In this document: positions 55,209 to 64,000 of the stretch, piece by piece | Numbering within the stretch: position 1 is the first letter of the stretch | Layout of the letters: every line of letters starts with the position of its first letter | Source of the DNA: Mycolicibacterium celeriflavum | Lineage (GTDB): Bacteria; Actinomycetota; Actinomycetes; Mycobacteriales; Mycobacteriaceae | NCBI RefSeq assembly: GCF_010731795.1 | Contig: NZ_AP022591.1 | Location: 3,782,001-3,846,000 of the forward strand | Direction of reading: 5' to 3' | Length of the DNA stretch: 64,000 nucleotides | Made by a program: the position numbers and the translations under genes | The notes under the pieces: generated by a model | Told to the model about the DNA's origin: nothing | The model's database searches: none | Seen by the model: only the letters and a program-made list of their open reading frames with translations

Positions 55209-56162
55209 ATGGTCTCCATGGGGACCCCACCTGGCGGATTCCGCCCGGCGCGGCTCACTGTCGGAATCATTTCCGCAGGTCGCGTCGGTTCCGCGCTGGG
55301 CGTAGCCCTCGAGCGCGCCGAGCATGTCGTGGTGGCGTGCAGCGCGATCTCGCGCGCGTCCCGCGACCGTGCGAACCGCAGGCTGCCCGATACGGCCGTG
55401 CTCCCGGTCGACGAGGTCGCAAGCCGCGCCGAACTGCTGCTGCTCGCGGTGCCCGACGCGGTGCTCGCCGACCTGGTGTCGGGTCTGGCCGCAACCGGGT
55501 CGGTACGGCCGGGCACGATCGTCGCGCACACCTCAGGCGCCAACGGAATCGGCGTGTTGGCGCCGCTGGCGGAGCAGGGCTGTATTCGGCTGGCGATCCA
55601 TCCGGCGATGACGTTCACCGGGACCGACGAGGACATCGAACGGCTGCCTGACACCTGCTTCGGCGTGACCGCCGCCGACGAAGTCGGCTACGCGATCGCC
55701 CAGTCGCTGGTGCTCGAGATCGGCGGCGAGCCGTTCCGGGTCCGGGAGGACGCGCGCGCCCTGTATCACGCCGCGCTCGCGCATGGCGGCAACCACGTGG
55801 TGACGGTGCTGCTCGACGCGGTCGAAGCCCTACGGTCCGCGCTGCGGGGTCAGGAACTGCTCGGGCAGGAACTGGTCGGCGACGCGCCGGGCGGCATCGC
55901 GGAGCGGGTGATCGGTCCGCTGGCGCGGGCCTCGCTGGAGAACGCGCTCCACCGCGGGCAGTCGGCGCTGACCGGACCCGTCGCGCGCGGCGACGCGGCC
56001 GCAGTCGCGACACATCTGGAGGCGTTGACGGAGGTGAATCCCGAATTGGCTCAGGCATATCGGGCGAACTCGTTGCGCACCGCCCAGCGTGCGCACGCCC
56101 CCGACGAGGTATTCGCCGTGCTCGCAGCAGAACCCAGCGCCGGCCGAGGAACGGGCCGATGA
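55209..56162 (+). CDS. Rossmann-like NAD(P)-binding protein, DUF2520 type (Rv3603c-like)
   Basis: 317 aa. VGIISAGRVGSALGVAL is a dinucleotide-binding loop; the C-terminal DUF2520 part includes YHAALAHGGNHVVTVL and ARASLENALHRGQSALTGPVARGD. The arrangement is like ketopantoate reductase (PanE)-type enzymes, and its place directly before panC makes a pantoate-related role worth testing. ATG 55209 has an AGCGAGG SD; TTG 55185 is possible. The stop overlaps panC (ATGA). Confidence 0.87.
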   Translation: MVSMGTPPGGFRPARLTVGIISAGRVGSALGVALERAEHVVVACSAISRASRDRANRRLPDTAVLPVDEVASRAELLLLAVPDAVLADLVSGLAATGSVRPGTIVAHTSGANGIGVLAPLAEQGCIRLAIHPAMTFTGTDEDIERLPDTCFGVTAADEVGYAIAQSLVLEIGGEPFRVREDARALYHAALAHGGNHVVTVLLDAVEALRSALRGQELLGQELVGDAPGGIAERVIGPLARASLENALHRGQSALTGPVARGDAAAVATHLEALTEVNPELAQAYRANSLRTAQRAHAPDEVFAVLAAEPSAGRGTGR

Positions 56163-57091
56163 GCGGAAGCAAACCTACGTTCACCGCGGGTGAGCTGAAC
56201 GTCTACTCGAACCCGCGCGAGGTCTCGGCCGTCACGAGGGCGCTGCGCAGCACCGGCCGCCGGGTGATGCTGGTGCCGACGATGGGCGCGCTGCACGACG
56301 GGCATCTGATGCTGATCCGTGCCGCCAAGCGCGTTCAAGGCGCTGTCGTGGTGGTGTCAATCTTCGTCAACCCTCTGCAGTTCGGCGCGGGCGAAGACCT
56401 CGACGCCTATCCGCGAACACTCGACGACGACCTGGCCGCGCTGCGCTCCGAGGGTGTCGAGATCGCATTCACCCCGACCGTCGCCGACATGTACCCGAAC
56501 GGCACTCGCACCTCCGTCCACCCCGGTCCGCTCGGTTCGGACCTCGAAGGGTCCACTCGGCCGGAGCATTTCGCGGGAGTGCTGACGGTCGTGCTCAAAC
56601 TCCTCAACATTGTCCATCCCGACCGCGCGTTTTTCGGGGAGAAGGACTATCAGCAGTTGGCGCTCATCCAGCAGATGGTCGCCGACCTCAACGTCGACAC
56701 GCAGATCGTCGGCGTGCCGATCGTGCGGGAGGCCGACGGCCTGGCGATGTCGTCGCGCAACCGCTACCTCAACGAAGAGGAGCGGGAACACGCCGGCGCG
56801 CTGTCCGCGGCGCTGCTGGCGGGGATGTACGCGGCGGGCGAAGGGGCCCCGGCCGCGTTGGACGCGGCGCGCGCGGTGCTCGACGAGGTGCCGGCCATCG
56901 AGGTCGATTACCTGCAGGTGCGCGACCCGATGCTGGGCCCTGCACCCGTCGTGGGGGCGGCCCGCATGCTGGTGGCCGGTCGGCTCGGCCGCACCAGGCT
57001 GCTGGACAACATCGCCATCGACATCGGGGTGCCGTCGGGATCGGGCCCGGACGTCGCGTTTGACGAACACGAACTCCCTTGGAGGAATTGA
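56159..57091 (+). CDS. panC: Pantothenate synthetase
   Basis: 310 aa (Rv3602c 309). ATP-dependent ligation of pantoate and beta-alanine. VPTMGALHDGHLMLI contains the HIGH-like motif, FGEKDYQQLALIQQ the pantoate/ATP site, and MSSRNRYLN the KMSKS-equivalent. The stop overlaps the panD start (TGATG). Confidence 0.97.
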   Translation: MSGSKPTFTAGELNVYSNPREVSAVTRALRSTGRRVMLVPTMGALHDGHLMLIRAAKRVQGAVVVVSIFVNPLQFGAGEDLDAYPRTLDDDLAALRSEGVEIAFTPTVADMYPNGTRTSVHPGPLGSDLEGSTRPEHFAGVLTVVLKLLNIVHPDRAFFGEKDYQQLALIQQMVADLNVDTQIVGVPIVREADGLAMSSRNRYLNEEEREHAGALSAALLAGMYAAGEGAPAALDAARAVLDEVPAIEVDYLQVRDPMLGPAPVVGAARMLVAGRLGRTRLLDNIAIDIGVPSGSGPDVAFDEHELPWRN

Positions 57092-57498
57092 TGTTACGAA
57101 CAATGCTCAAATCGAAGATCCACCGTGCCACGGTCACGCAAGCCGACCTGCACTACGTCGGGTCGGTGACCATCGACGCGGACCTGATGGACGCCGCCGA
57201 CCTGCTCGAGGGTGAGCAGGTGACGATCGTCGACATCGACAACGGCGCGCGGCTTGTGACGTACGCGATCACCGGGGAACGCGGCAGCGGGGTGATCGGG
57301 ATCAACGGCGCGGCAGCGCATCTCGTGCATCCCGGTGACCTGGTGATCCTGATCGCTTACGGCACCATGGAGGACGCCGAGGCGCGCGCATATCAACCGC
57401 GGATCGTGTTCGTCGACGCCGACAACAAGCAGATCGACCTCGGTCACGATCCGGCGTTCGTACCGGCCGACGCGGCCGAGCTGATGTCGCCACGGTAG
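57091..57498 (+). CDS. panD: Aspartate 1-decarboxylase precursor
   Basis: 135 aa. Pyruvoyl enzyme making beta-alanine. The self-cleavage site is in YVGSVTIDADLMD (Gly-Ser bond; Ser becomes pyruvoyl). A strong SD GGAGGA sits at 57081-57086, inside the panC end; ATG 57091 is preferred over the frame start at 57079. The C-terminus contains the residues where pyrazinoic-acid resistance mutations occur in M. tuberculosis. Confidence 0.96.
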   Translation: MLRTMLKSKIHRATVTQADLHYVGSVTIDADLMDAADLLEGEQVTIVDIDNGARLVTYAITGERGSGVIGINGAAAHLVHPGDLVILIAYGTMEDAEARAYQPRIVFVDADNKQIDLGHDPAFVPADAAELMSPR

Positions 57499-57503
57499 AG
57501 CCC

Positions 57504-58325
57504 GTGTTACTTGCGATCGACGTCCGCAACACCCACACCGTCGTTGGGCTGGTATCGGGCTCGGGAGAGCGCGCGAAAGTCGTTCAGCAGTGGCGGATCC
57601 GCACCGAATCCGAGGTGACCGCCGACGAACTCGCGCTGACCATCGACGGCCTCATCGGTGACGACTCCGAACAGCTGACCGGCGCCGCGGGCCTTTCGAC
57701 CGTCCCGTCGGTGATGCACGAACTGCGCGAGATGCTGGGACAGTACTGGCCGTCTGTCCCGCACGTGCTGATCGAGCCGGGAGTACGCACCGGCATTCCG
57801 CTTCTGGTGGACAACCCGAAAGAGGTCGGCGCCGACCGCATCGTGAATTGCCTTGCCGCATACCACAAGTACGGCAGCGCAGCGATCGTGGTCGACTTCG
57901 GCTCGTCGATCTGCGTCGACGTCGTGTCGGCGAAAGGCGAATTCCTCGGCGGCGCAATAGCGCCGGGCGTCGAGGTGTCCTCCGATGCGGCAGCGGCCCG
58001 GTCGGCGGCACTGCGGCGCATCGAGCTGACCCGGCCGCGATCGGTCATCGGCAAGAACACCGTCGAATGCATGCAGGCCGGTGCGGTGTTCGGGTTCGCC
58101 GGGTTGGTCGACGGGCTGGTGCAACGCATCCGCGACGATGTCGACGGCTTCTCGGGCACCGACGTCGCCGTGGTCGCGACCGGACACACCGCGCCGCTGG
58201 TGCTGCCGGACATGCGGACCGTCCAGCATTACGACGAGCACCTCACCCTCGACGGGCTGCGGTTGGTGTTCGAGCGCAACCGCGACAACCAACGCGGCCG
58301 CCTCAAAAAGGGGATTTCGGTGTAG
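57504..58325 (+). CDS. coaX: Type III pantothenate kinase
   Basis: 273 aa (Rv3600c 272). ASKHA fold: LLAIDVRNTHTVVGL (phosphate 1), VGADRIVNCLAAYHKYG, VVDFGSSICVDVVS (phosphate 2) and LGGAIAPGVEVSSDA. First step from pantothenate to CoA. GTG 57504, 5 bp after panD; last gene of the run, closed by the terminator at 58314-58360. Confidence 0.95.
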   Translation: MLLAIDVRNTHTVVGLVSGSGERAKVVQQWRIRTESEVTADELALTIDGLIGDDSEQLTGAAGLSTVPSVMHELREMLGQYWPSVPHVLIEPGVRTGIPLLVDNPKEVGADRIVNCLAAYHKYGSAAIVVDFGSSICVDVVSAKGEFLGGAIAPGVEVSSDAAAARSAALRRIELTRPRSVIGKNTVECMQAGAVFGFAGLVDGLVQRIRDDVDGFSGTDVAVVATGHTAPLVLPDMRTVQHYDEHLTLDGLRLVFERNRDNQRGRLKKGISV

Positions 58326-58360
58326 TTGGTCGCGCTCAGCGCGACCGGCGACACCGAAAT
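58314..58360. terminator. Nested bidirectional terminator between coaX and the aldolase-like gene
   Basis: Outer 10-bp stem ATTTCGGTGT (58314-58323)/ACACCGAAAT (58351-58360) enclosing GGTCGCG (58328-58334)/CGCGACC (58340-58346). The outer left arm includes the last coaX codons. Confidence 0.72.
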
Positions 58361-58362
58361 CA

Positions 58363-59595
58363 CTAAAAGAACGTGCGGATGAGGTCGACGACGCGGCCGG
58401 CCTCGTCGAGCATCGGGATCATCGGCCACTTGTCGAACACCGTGCAGGGATGCGAGATCCCGAACTCCACCCAGTCGCCGACGTCGACGGAGTCGCCGCC
58501 ACCCGGTCGCAGGTACGCGTGCTGATCGTTGAGCTTCGTGACGCTGCTGTCGGGCAGCCGTCGCGGCACCGGCAGATCCTGGTCGAACGACACGTCGCGG
58601 CGGCCCATCGTCAACAGCGCCAGGTCGGGTTGCGGGCGCGACATCACCTGCGCCCAGACGCTGAGCGCGGGCCGCAGGGTCTCGCGCAGCGGCGACGTCC
58701 GCCCGTACAGGCCGTCGTCGTGAGCGAGGTAGCAGCCGCTGCGCAGGATCGCGCTCACCTGCAGCCCGGCGGGCCAGCCGGTGAGGGCCTCGGCCACCGC
58801 GTCGAAGTACGTGCTGCCACCGGCGGTGGCAATGACGACGTCGGTTTCGAAGAGCGGCGCCAGCCGCAGCACCGCGGCACGCACATCCGCCAGGTGCGAC
58901 GCGACCGCGCCGCTCGCCTCCCGCCCGTGGCCGAGGGCAGCCTCGTAACCGGCCACCCCGACCAGCCGCAGCCGTGCCGAGGCGGCGACCGCGTGGGCCA
59001 CCGCGTCGGCGGTGTCGCGGTCACGGCAGCCGGTGCGCCCACTCGGCATCCCGACCTCGACGCAAACGTCCACCGGGCGGACCGTGCCGGCGGCGGCCAA
59101 CGCCGACGTCATCAATTCGACCCCACGGACCGAGTCCACCCAGCACGTCACGTTGAAGGCCGGATCGGCATCGAGCTGGTCGCCAAGCCAGCGCAACCCG
59201 GCCTCGTCGACGAGCTCGTTGGCCAGGATCACGTCTCGTACTCCGAACGCCCGGAACATCCGCACCTGGCTGATCGTGGCGGCGGTGACGGCGCAGGCGC
59301 CGGCCTCGAGCTGACGGGCCAGCAGCTGCGGCGCCATGTGAGTCTTGCCGTGCGGAGCCAGCTGCACTCCGTGCGCGGCACACCACCGCGCCATGGTCGA
59401 GATGTTGTGCGCCACCGCCTCGGCCTGCAGGACGCACACCGGACCCACGGCGCCATCGCCGAACAGATCGGGCCTGCGCTCACGGATTTCCGCCACCGTG
59501 CGGCCCCACCAGGCGGCGGGCAGGCCCTTGAACCGCCAGTCCAGCGGTTCGTCGGCCAGCGCCGCCACCGCCGCTGCGCTGATCGGGGCCGTCAT
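58363..59595 (-). CDS. D-threonine aldolase / D-serine dehydratase-like PLP enzyme
   Basis: 410 aa from ATG 59595 (MTAPISAAAV). Alanine-racemase-type TIM barrel: PLP lysine in APHGKTHMAPQL, VDVCVEVGMPSGRTGCR, and ATAGGSTYFD for the phosphate. C-terminal metal ligands in FGISHPCTVFDKW (His and Cys), as in D-serine dehydratase (DSD1) and D-threonine aldolase. Likely a D-amino-acid-degrading enzyme; exact substrate unknown. Divergent from lysS with only 23 bp between starts. Confidence 0.88.
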   Translation of the reverse strand: MTAPISAAAVAALADEPLDWRFKGLPAAWWGRTVAEIRERRPDLFGDGAVGPVCVLQAEAVAHNISTMARWCAAHGVQLAPHGKTHMAPQLLARQLEAGACAVTAATISQVRMFRAFGVRDVILANELVDEAGLRWLGDQLDADPAFNVTCWVDSVRGVELMTSALAAAGTVRPVDVCVEVGMPSGRTGCRDRDTADAVAHAVAASARLRLVGVAGYEAALGHGREASGAVASHLADVRAAVLRLAPLFETDVVIATAGGSTYFDAVAEALTGWPAGLQVSAILRSGCYLAHDDGLYGRTSPLRETLRPALSVWAQVMSRPQPDLALLTMGRRDVSFDQDLPVPRRLPDSSVTKLNDQHAYLRPGGGDSVDVGDWVEFGISHPCTVFDKWPMIPMLDEAGRVVDLIRTFF

Positions 59596-59618
59596 GGGTT
59601 CATTTAAGCTGGCACGAC

Positions 59619-61157
59619 GTGACCGAACCTGACTCGCCCCGCACCGCACCGGCAGCGGCAGCGGCATCCGAGCCCGACATTCCGGAGCAGTACCGGATCC
59701 GTCAGGCCAAGCGTGAGCGACTGCTCGCCGAGGGGCGGGACCCGTACCCGGTCGAGGTCGCGCGCACCCACACCCTGGCCGAGATCCGGGGCGCCTATCC
59801 CGACCTGGCCGCCGACACTGAGACCGGCCAGATCGTCGGTGTCGCCGGCCGCGTGATGTTCGCCCGTAACTCCGGCAAGTTGTGCTTTGCCACCCTGCAG
59901 GAGGGCGACGGCACCCAGCTGCAGGTGATGATCAGCTTCAACAAGGTCGGACAGGAATCGCTGGACGCGTGGAAAGCCGACGTCGACCTCGGCGACATCG
60001 TGTTCGTGCAGGGCGAAGTGATCAGTTCCCGGCGCGGCGAACTCTCCGTGCTCGCCGATTCCTGGCGAATTGTTTCGAAAGCCTTGCGGCCACTGCCGGT
60101 CGCGCACAAAGAGATGAGCGAAGAGTCGCGGGTGCGGCAGCGCTACGTCGATCTGATCGTGCGACCCGAGGCGCGTGCCATTGCCCGGCAGCGAGTGGCA
60201 GTGGTGCGGGCGCTGCGATCGGCGCTGGAACGGCGCGGCTTTCTCGAAGTCGAAACACCGATGCTGCAGACACTCGCCGGTGGCGCCGCGGCCCGGCCTT
60301 TCGTGACGCACTCCAACGCGCTGGATGCGGACCTCTACCTACGTATCGCCCCTGAACTGTTTCTCAAGCGGGCGTTGGTCGGCGGTTTCGAGCGCGTCTT
60401 CGAGCTGAATCGGGTGTTCCGAAACGAAGGCGCGGATTCCACACATTCACCGGAATTTGCGATGCTCGAGACATATCAGGCATACGGAACCTACGACGAT
60501 TCCGCGGTGATGATCCGAGAGCTTATTCAAGAGGTTGCCGACGAAGCGATCGGAACGCGTGACGTGCCATTGCCTGATGGCACTGTCTACGATCTGGACG
60601 GCGAATGGCAATCCGTCGAAATGTATCCATCGCTATCCGAAGCGCTGGGCGAAGAGATCACTCCCGAAACGACGGCCGAGCGGTTATGGGAGATCGCGGA
60701 TCGACTAGCTGTCGAGATTCCGCGTGATCGCGGTTACGGGCACGGGAAATTGGTTGAGGAGCTTTGGGAGCACGCCGTCGGCAACAGGCTGTGGGCGCCG
60801 ACCTTCGTCCGTGACTTTCCCGTCGAGACGACCCCGCTGACACGGGAACATCGCAGCATTCCGGGCGTCACCGAGAAATGGGATCTCTACATCCGGCGCT
60901 TCGAGTTGGCCACCGGATATTCCGAGCTGGTCGACCCGGTAATCCAACGGGAAAGGTTCGAAGCCCAAGTCAGGGCGGCGGCAGCCGGAGACGACGAGGC
61001 AATGGCTCTCGACGAGGATTTTCTCGCCGCCATGGAGTATGCGATGCCGCCATCCACGGGCACCGGAATGGGCATCGACAGGTTGTTGATGGCATTGACG
61101 GGACTGTCGATTAGGGAGACAGTTTTGTTTCCGATTGTTCGGCGTCACGGGAACTGA
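59619..61157 (+). CDS. lysS: Lysyl-tRNA synthetase, class II
   Basis: 512 aa. N-terminal OB-fold anticodon domain (GVAGRVMFARNSGKLCFATLQEG), class II motif 2 around FRNEGADSTHSPEFAMLETYQAY, and motif 3 GTGMGIDRLLMALTG. GTG 59619 is the start and the mRNA is probably nearly leaderless. GC content falls from about 70% in the first third to near 50-55% over much of the rest, without loss of frame or motif. Confidence 0.96.
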   Translation: MTEPDSPRTAPAAAAASEPDIPEQYRIRQAKRERLLAEGRDPYPVEVARTHTLAEIRGAYPDLAADTETGQIVGVAGRVMFARNSGKLCFATLQEGDGTQLQVMISFNKVGQESLDAWKADVDLGDIVFVQGEVISSRRGELSVLADSWRIVSKALRPLPVAHKEMSEESRVRQRYVDLIVRPEARAIARQRVAVVRALRSALERRGFLEVETPMLQTLAGGAAARPFVTHSNALDADLYLRIAPELFLKRALVGGFERVFELNRVFRNEGADSTHSPEFAMLETYQAYGTYDDSAVMIRELIQEVADEAIGTRDVPLPDGTVYDLDGEWQSVEMYPSLSEALGEEITPETTAERLWEIADRLAVEIPRDRGYGHGKLVEELWEHAVGNRLWAPTFVRDFPVETTPLTREHRSIPGVTEKWDLYIRRFELATGYSELVDPVIQRERFEAQVRAAAAGDDEAMALDEDFLAAMEYAMPPSTGTGMGIDRLLMALTGLSIRETVLFPIVRRHGN

Positions 61158-61269
61158 ACACCAGCTATTGTCGATTCTGTTGAATGGGGGACACACATAT
61201 GGCACATTGGTGCCGGGGTTCGAGGACTTAACCGCGATCCAGTGATCGCGCAGAAGGGCGTGTGGGGAA

Positions 61270-61611
61270 ATGGCGAAGAAAGTTACCGTTACGTTGGTCG
61301 ATGATTTCGACGGCGAAGGTGCGGCTGACGAGACGGTTGAATTCGGCCTCGACGGGGTGAGCTACGAGATCGACCTTTCTTCGAAGAATGCCGCGAAGTT
61401 GCGAAATGACCTGAAGCAGTGGGTCGAGGCCGGCCGGCGGGTGGGCGGCCGTCGACGTGGACGTTCCGCTGGGTCGGGGCGCGGGCGCGCGGCCATCGAC
61501 CGTGAGCAGAGCGCAGCCATCCGGGAGTGGGCGCGGCGCAATGGCCACAATGTCTCGACCCGCGGCCGCATTCCCGCCGACGTGATCGACGCCTTCCACG
61601 CGGCGACCTAG
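61270..61611 (+). CDS. lsr2: Nucleoid-associated xenogeneic silencer Lsr2
   Basis: 113 aa (Rv3597c 112). N-terminal dimerisation domain (KKVTVTLVDDFDGEGAADETVEFGLDGVSYEIDLS) and C-terminal DNA-binding domain with the AT-hook-like RGR in NVSTRGRIPADVIDAF. Bridges AT-rich DNA and silences acquired genes. GGGAAATG context at ATG 61270. The 112-bp upstream gap is AT-richer than its surroundings, which may allow autoregulation. Confidence 0.97.
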   Translation: MAKKVTVTLVDDFDGEGAADETVEFGLDGVSYEIDLSSKNAAKLRNDLKQWVEAGRRVGGRRRGRSAGSGRGRAAIDREQSAAIREWARRNGHNVSTRGRIPADVIDAFHAAT

Positions 61612-61638
61612 CCAGGCAGTTCCGGGGCTCTCGAGCCC

Positions 61639-61655
61639 GTTCGCTAGCCGCGAAC
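61639..61655. promoter_or_regulatory. ClgR-type operator upstream of clpC1
   Basis: Perfect palindrome GTTCGC-TAGCC-GCGAAC. It matches the actinobacterial ClgR consensus GTTCGC-N5-GCG. ClgR activates clpP and clpC genes. It lies about 145-160 bp before the predicted clpC1 -10 (TAGAGT, 61800-61805). Confidence 0.65.
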
Positions 61656-61799
61656 CTGCTGCGGCCCGATCCGGAAACGAATCACCCCGCTGACGCGTTG
61701 CTAGTCGGTAGCGTCGGGTATTCGACCCGATACGCATTGATGCTTCGGCTGTCCGCGCAGAGCTGACCGGCGGGCGGGGCATCGGGGCGAGCCGCCCAC

Positions 61800-61805
61800 T
61801 AGAGT
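61800..61805 (+). promoter_or_regulatory. Possible -10 element of clpC1
   Basis: TAGAGT fits the mycobacterial TANNNT -10; no strong -35 is seen at 17-18 bp upstream, as expected for an activated promoter. It predicts a leader of about 70 nt. Confidence 0.4.
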
Positions 61806-61884
61806 GGACGGTAGGTGCGGTGCGTCGCTCGGAGTCTTCGAGTCGCATGGCACCGACCTATTGATGGAGAGCAGGTAACCACCG

Positions 61885-64000
<2,116 letters not shown>

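Overview
This is a GC-rich (high-60s % over most of its length) actinobacterial chromosome segment. Gene order and protein sequence identify a mycobacterium, most probably an environmental or fast-growing Mycolicibacterium-type species. The core follows, in reverse, the M. tuberculosis Rv3596c-Rv3668c backbone (clpC1, lsr2, lysS, coaX-panD-panC, folK-folB-folP-folE, ftsH, ephA, hpt, tilS, ppa, Rv3644c, Rv3645, topA, cspA, Rv3649, the tad locus, ssd, Rv3661, acs). The PE/PE_PGRS, dppABCD and espACD genes of the tubercle bacillus are absent from the corresponding positions. Species cannot be fixed from the sequence alone. Rv numbers are given from memory as orientation.

Layout. 1-9.2 kb: end of a secreted-protease-like gene, acs, a Fic-like degenerate protein, an Ms1/MTS2823-type RNA, a HAD phosphatase, the 6C (B11) sRNA, then ssd and a compact tad/flp pilus operon. 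9.2-21.3 kb: a PAS/GAF-like protein, an MrfA/SftH-type helicase, cspA, Rv3647c-like, topA, a serpin-like gene coupled to a membrane adenylate cyclase, holB and tRNA-Thr(CGU). 21.26-22.63 kb: an IS481-family element inserted exactly at the tRNA 3' end with a 15-bp target duplication. 22.7-30.3 kb: an EspA/EspE-like protein, a polytopic GT-C-like membrane protein, galE, an IS200/IS605 remnant with intact tnpB and decayed tnpA, a lower-GC two-TM/Nudix-like gene, and a Rv3630-like flippase. 30.3-35.5 kb: an M1 peptidase and a 1305-aa Pls/PosA-type NRPS, translationally coupled to the flippase. 35.5-48.4 kb: terC behind a yybP-ykoY (Mn2+) riboswitch, serine hydrolase, uraD, ppa, dacB-like, a zinc metalloprotease, tilS, hpt, a molybdopterin oxidoreductase, a SIMPL lipoprotein, an MDR dehydrogenase and ephA. 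48.6-64 kb: ftsH followed by the folate (folE-P-B-K) and pantothenate/CoA (panC-panD-coaX) genes in one close-packed run, a D-threonine-aldolase-like gene, lysS, lsr2 and the 5' part of clpC1, whose upstream region carries a ClgR-type palindrome.

How it fits together. Most of the window is housekeeping: acetate activation, DNA topology and replication, purine salvage, folate and CoA biosynthesis, and proteolysis by FtsH and ClpC1. The accessory or less understood parts are the insertion hot spot between tRNA-Thr and the flippase gene, the NRPS-peptidase-flippase operon, the serpin-cyclase pair and the Fic-like protein. Regulatory RNA content is high for a mycobacterial region: two known sRNA families within 1.5 kb, and a riboswitch whose P1 strand can alternatively pair with the ribosome-binding site.
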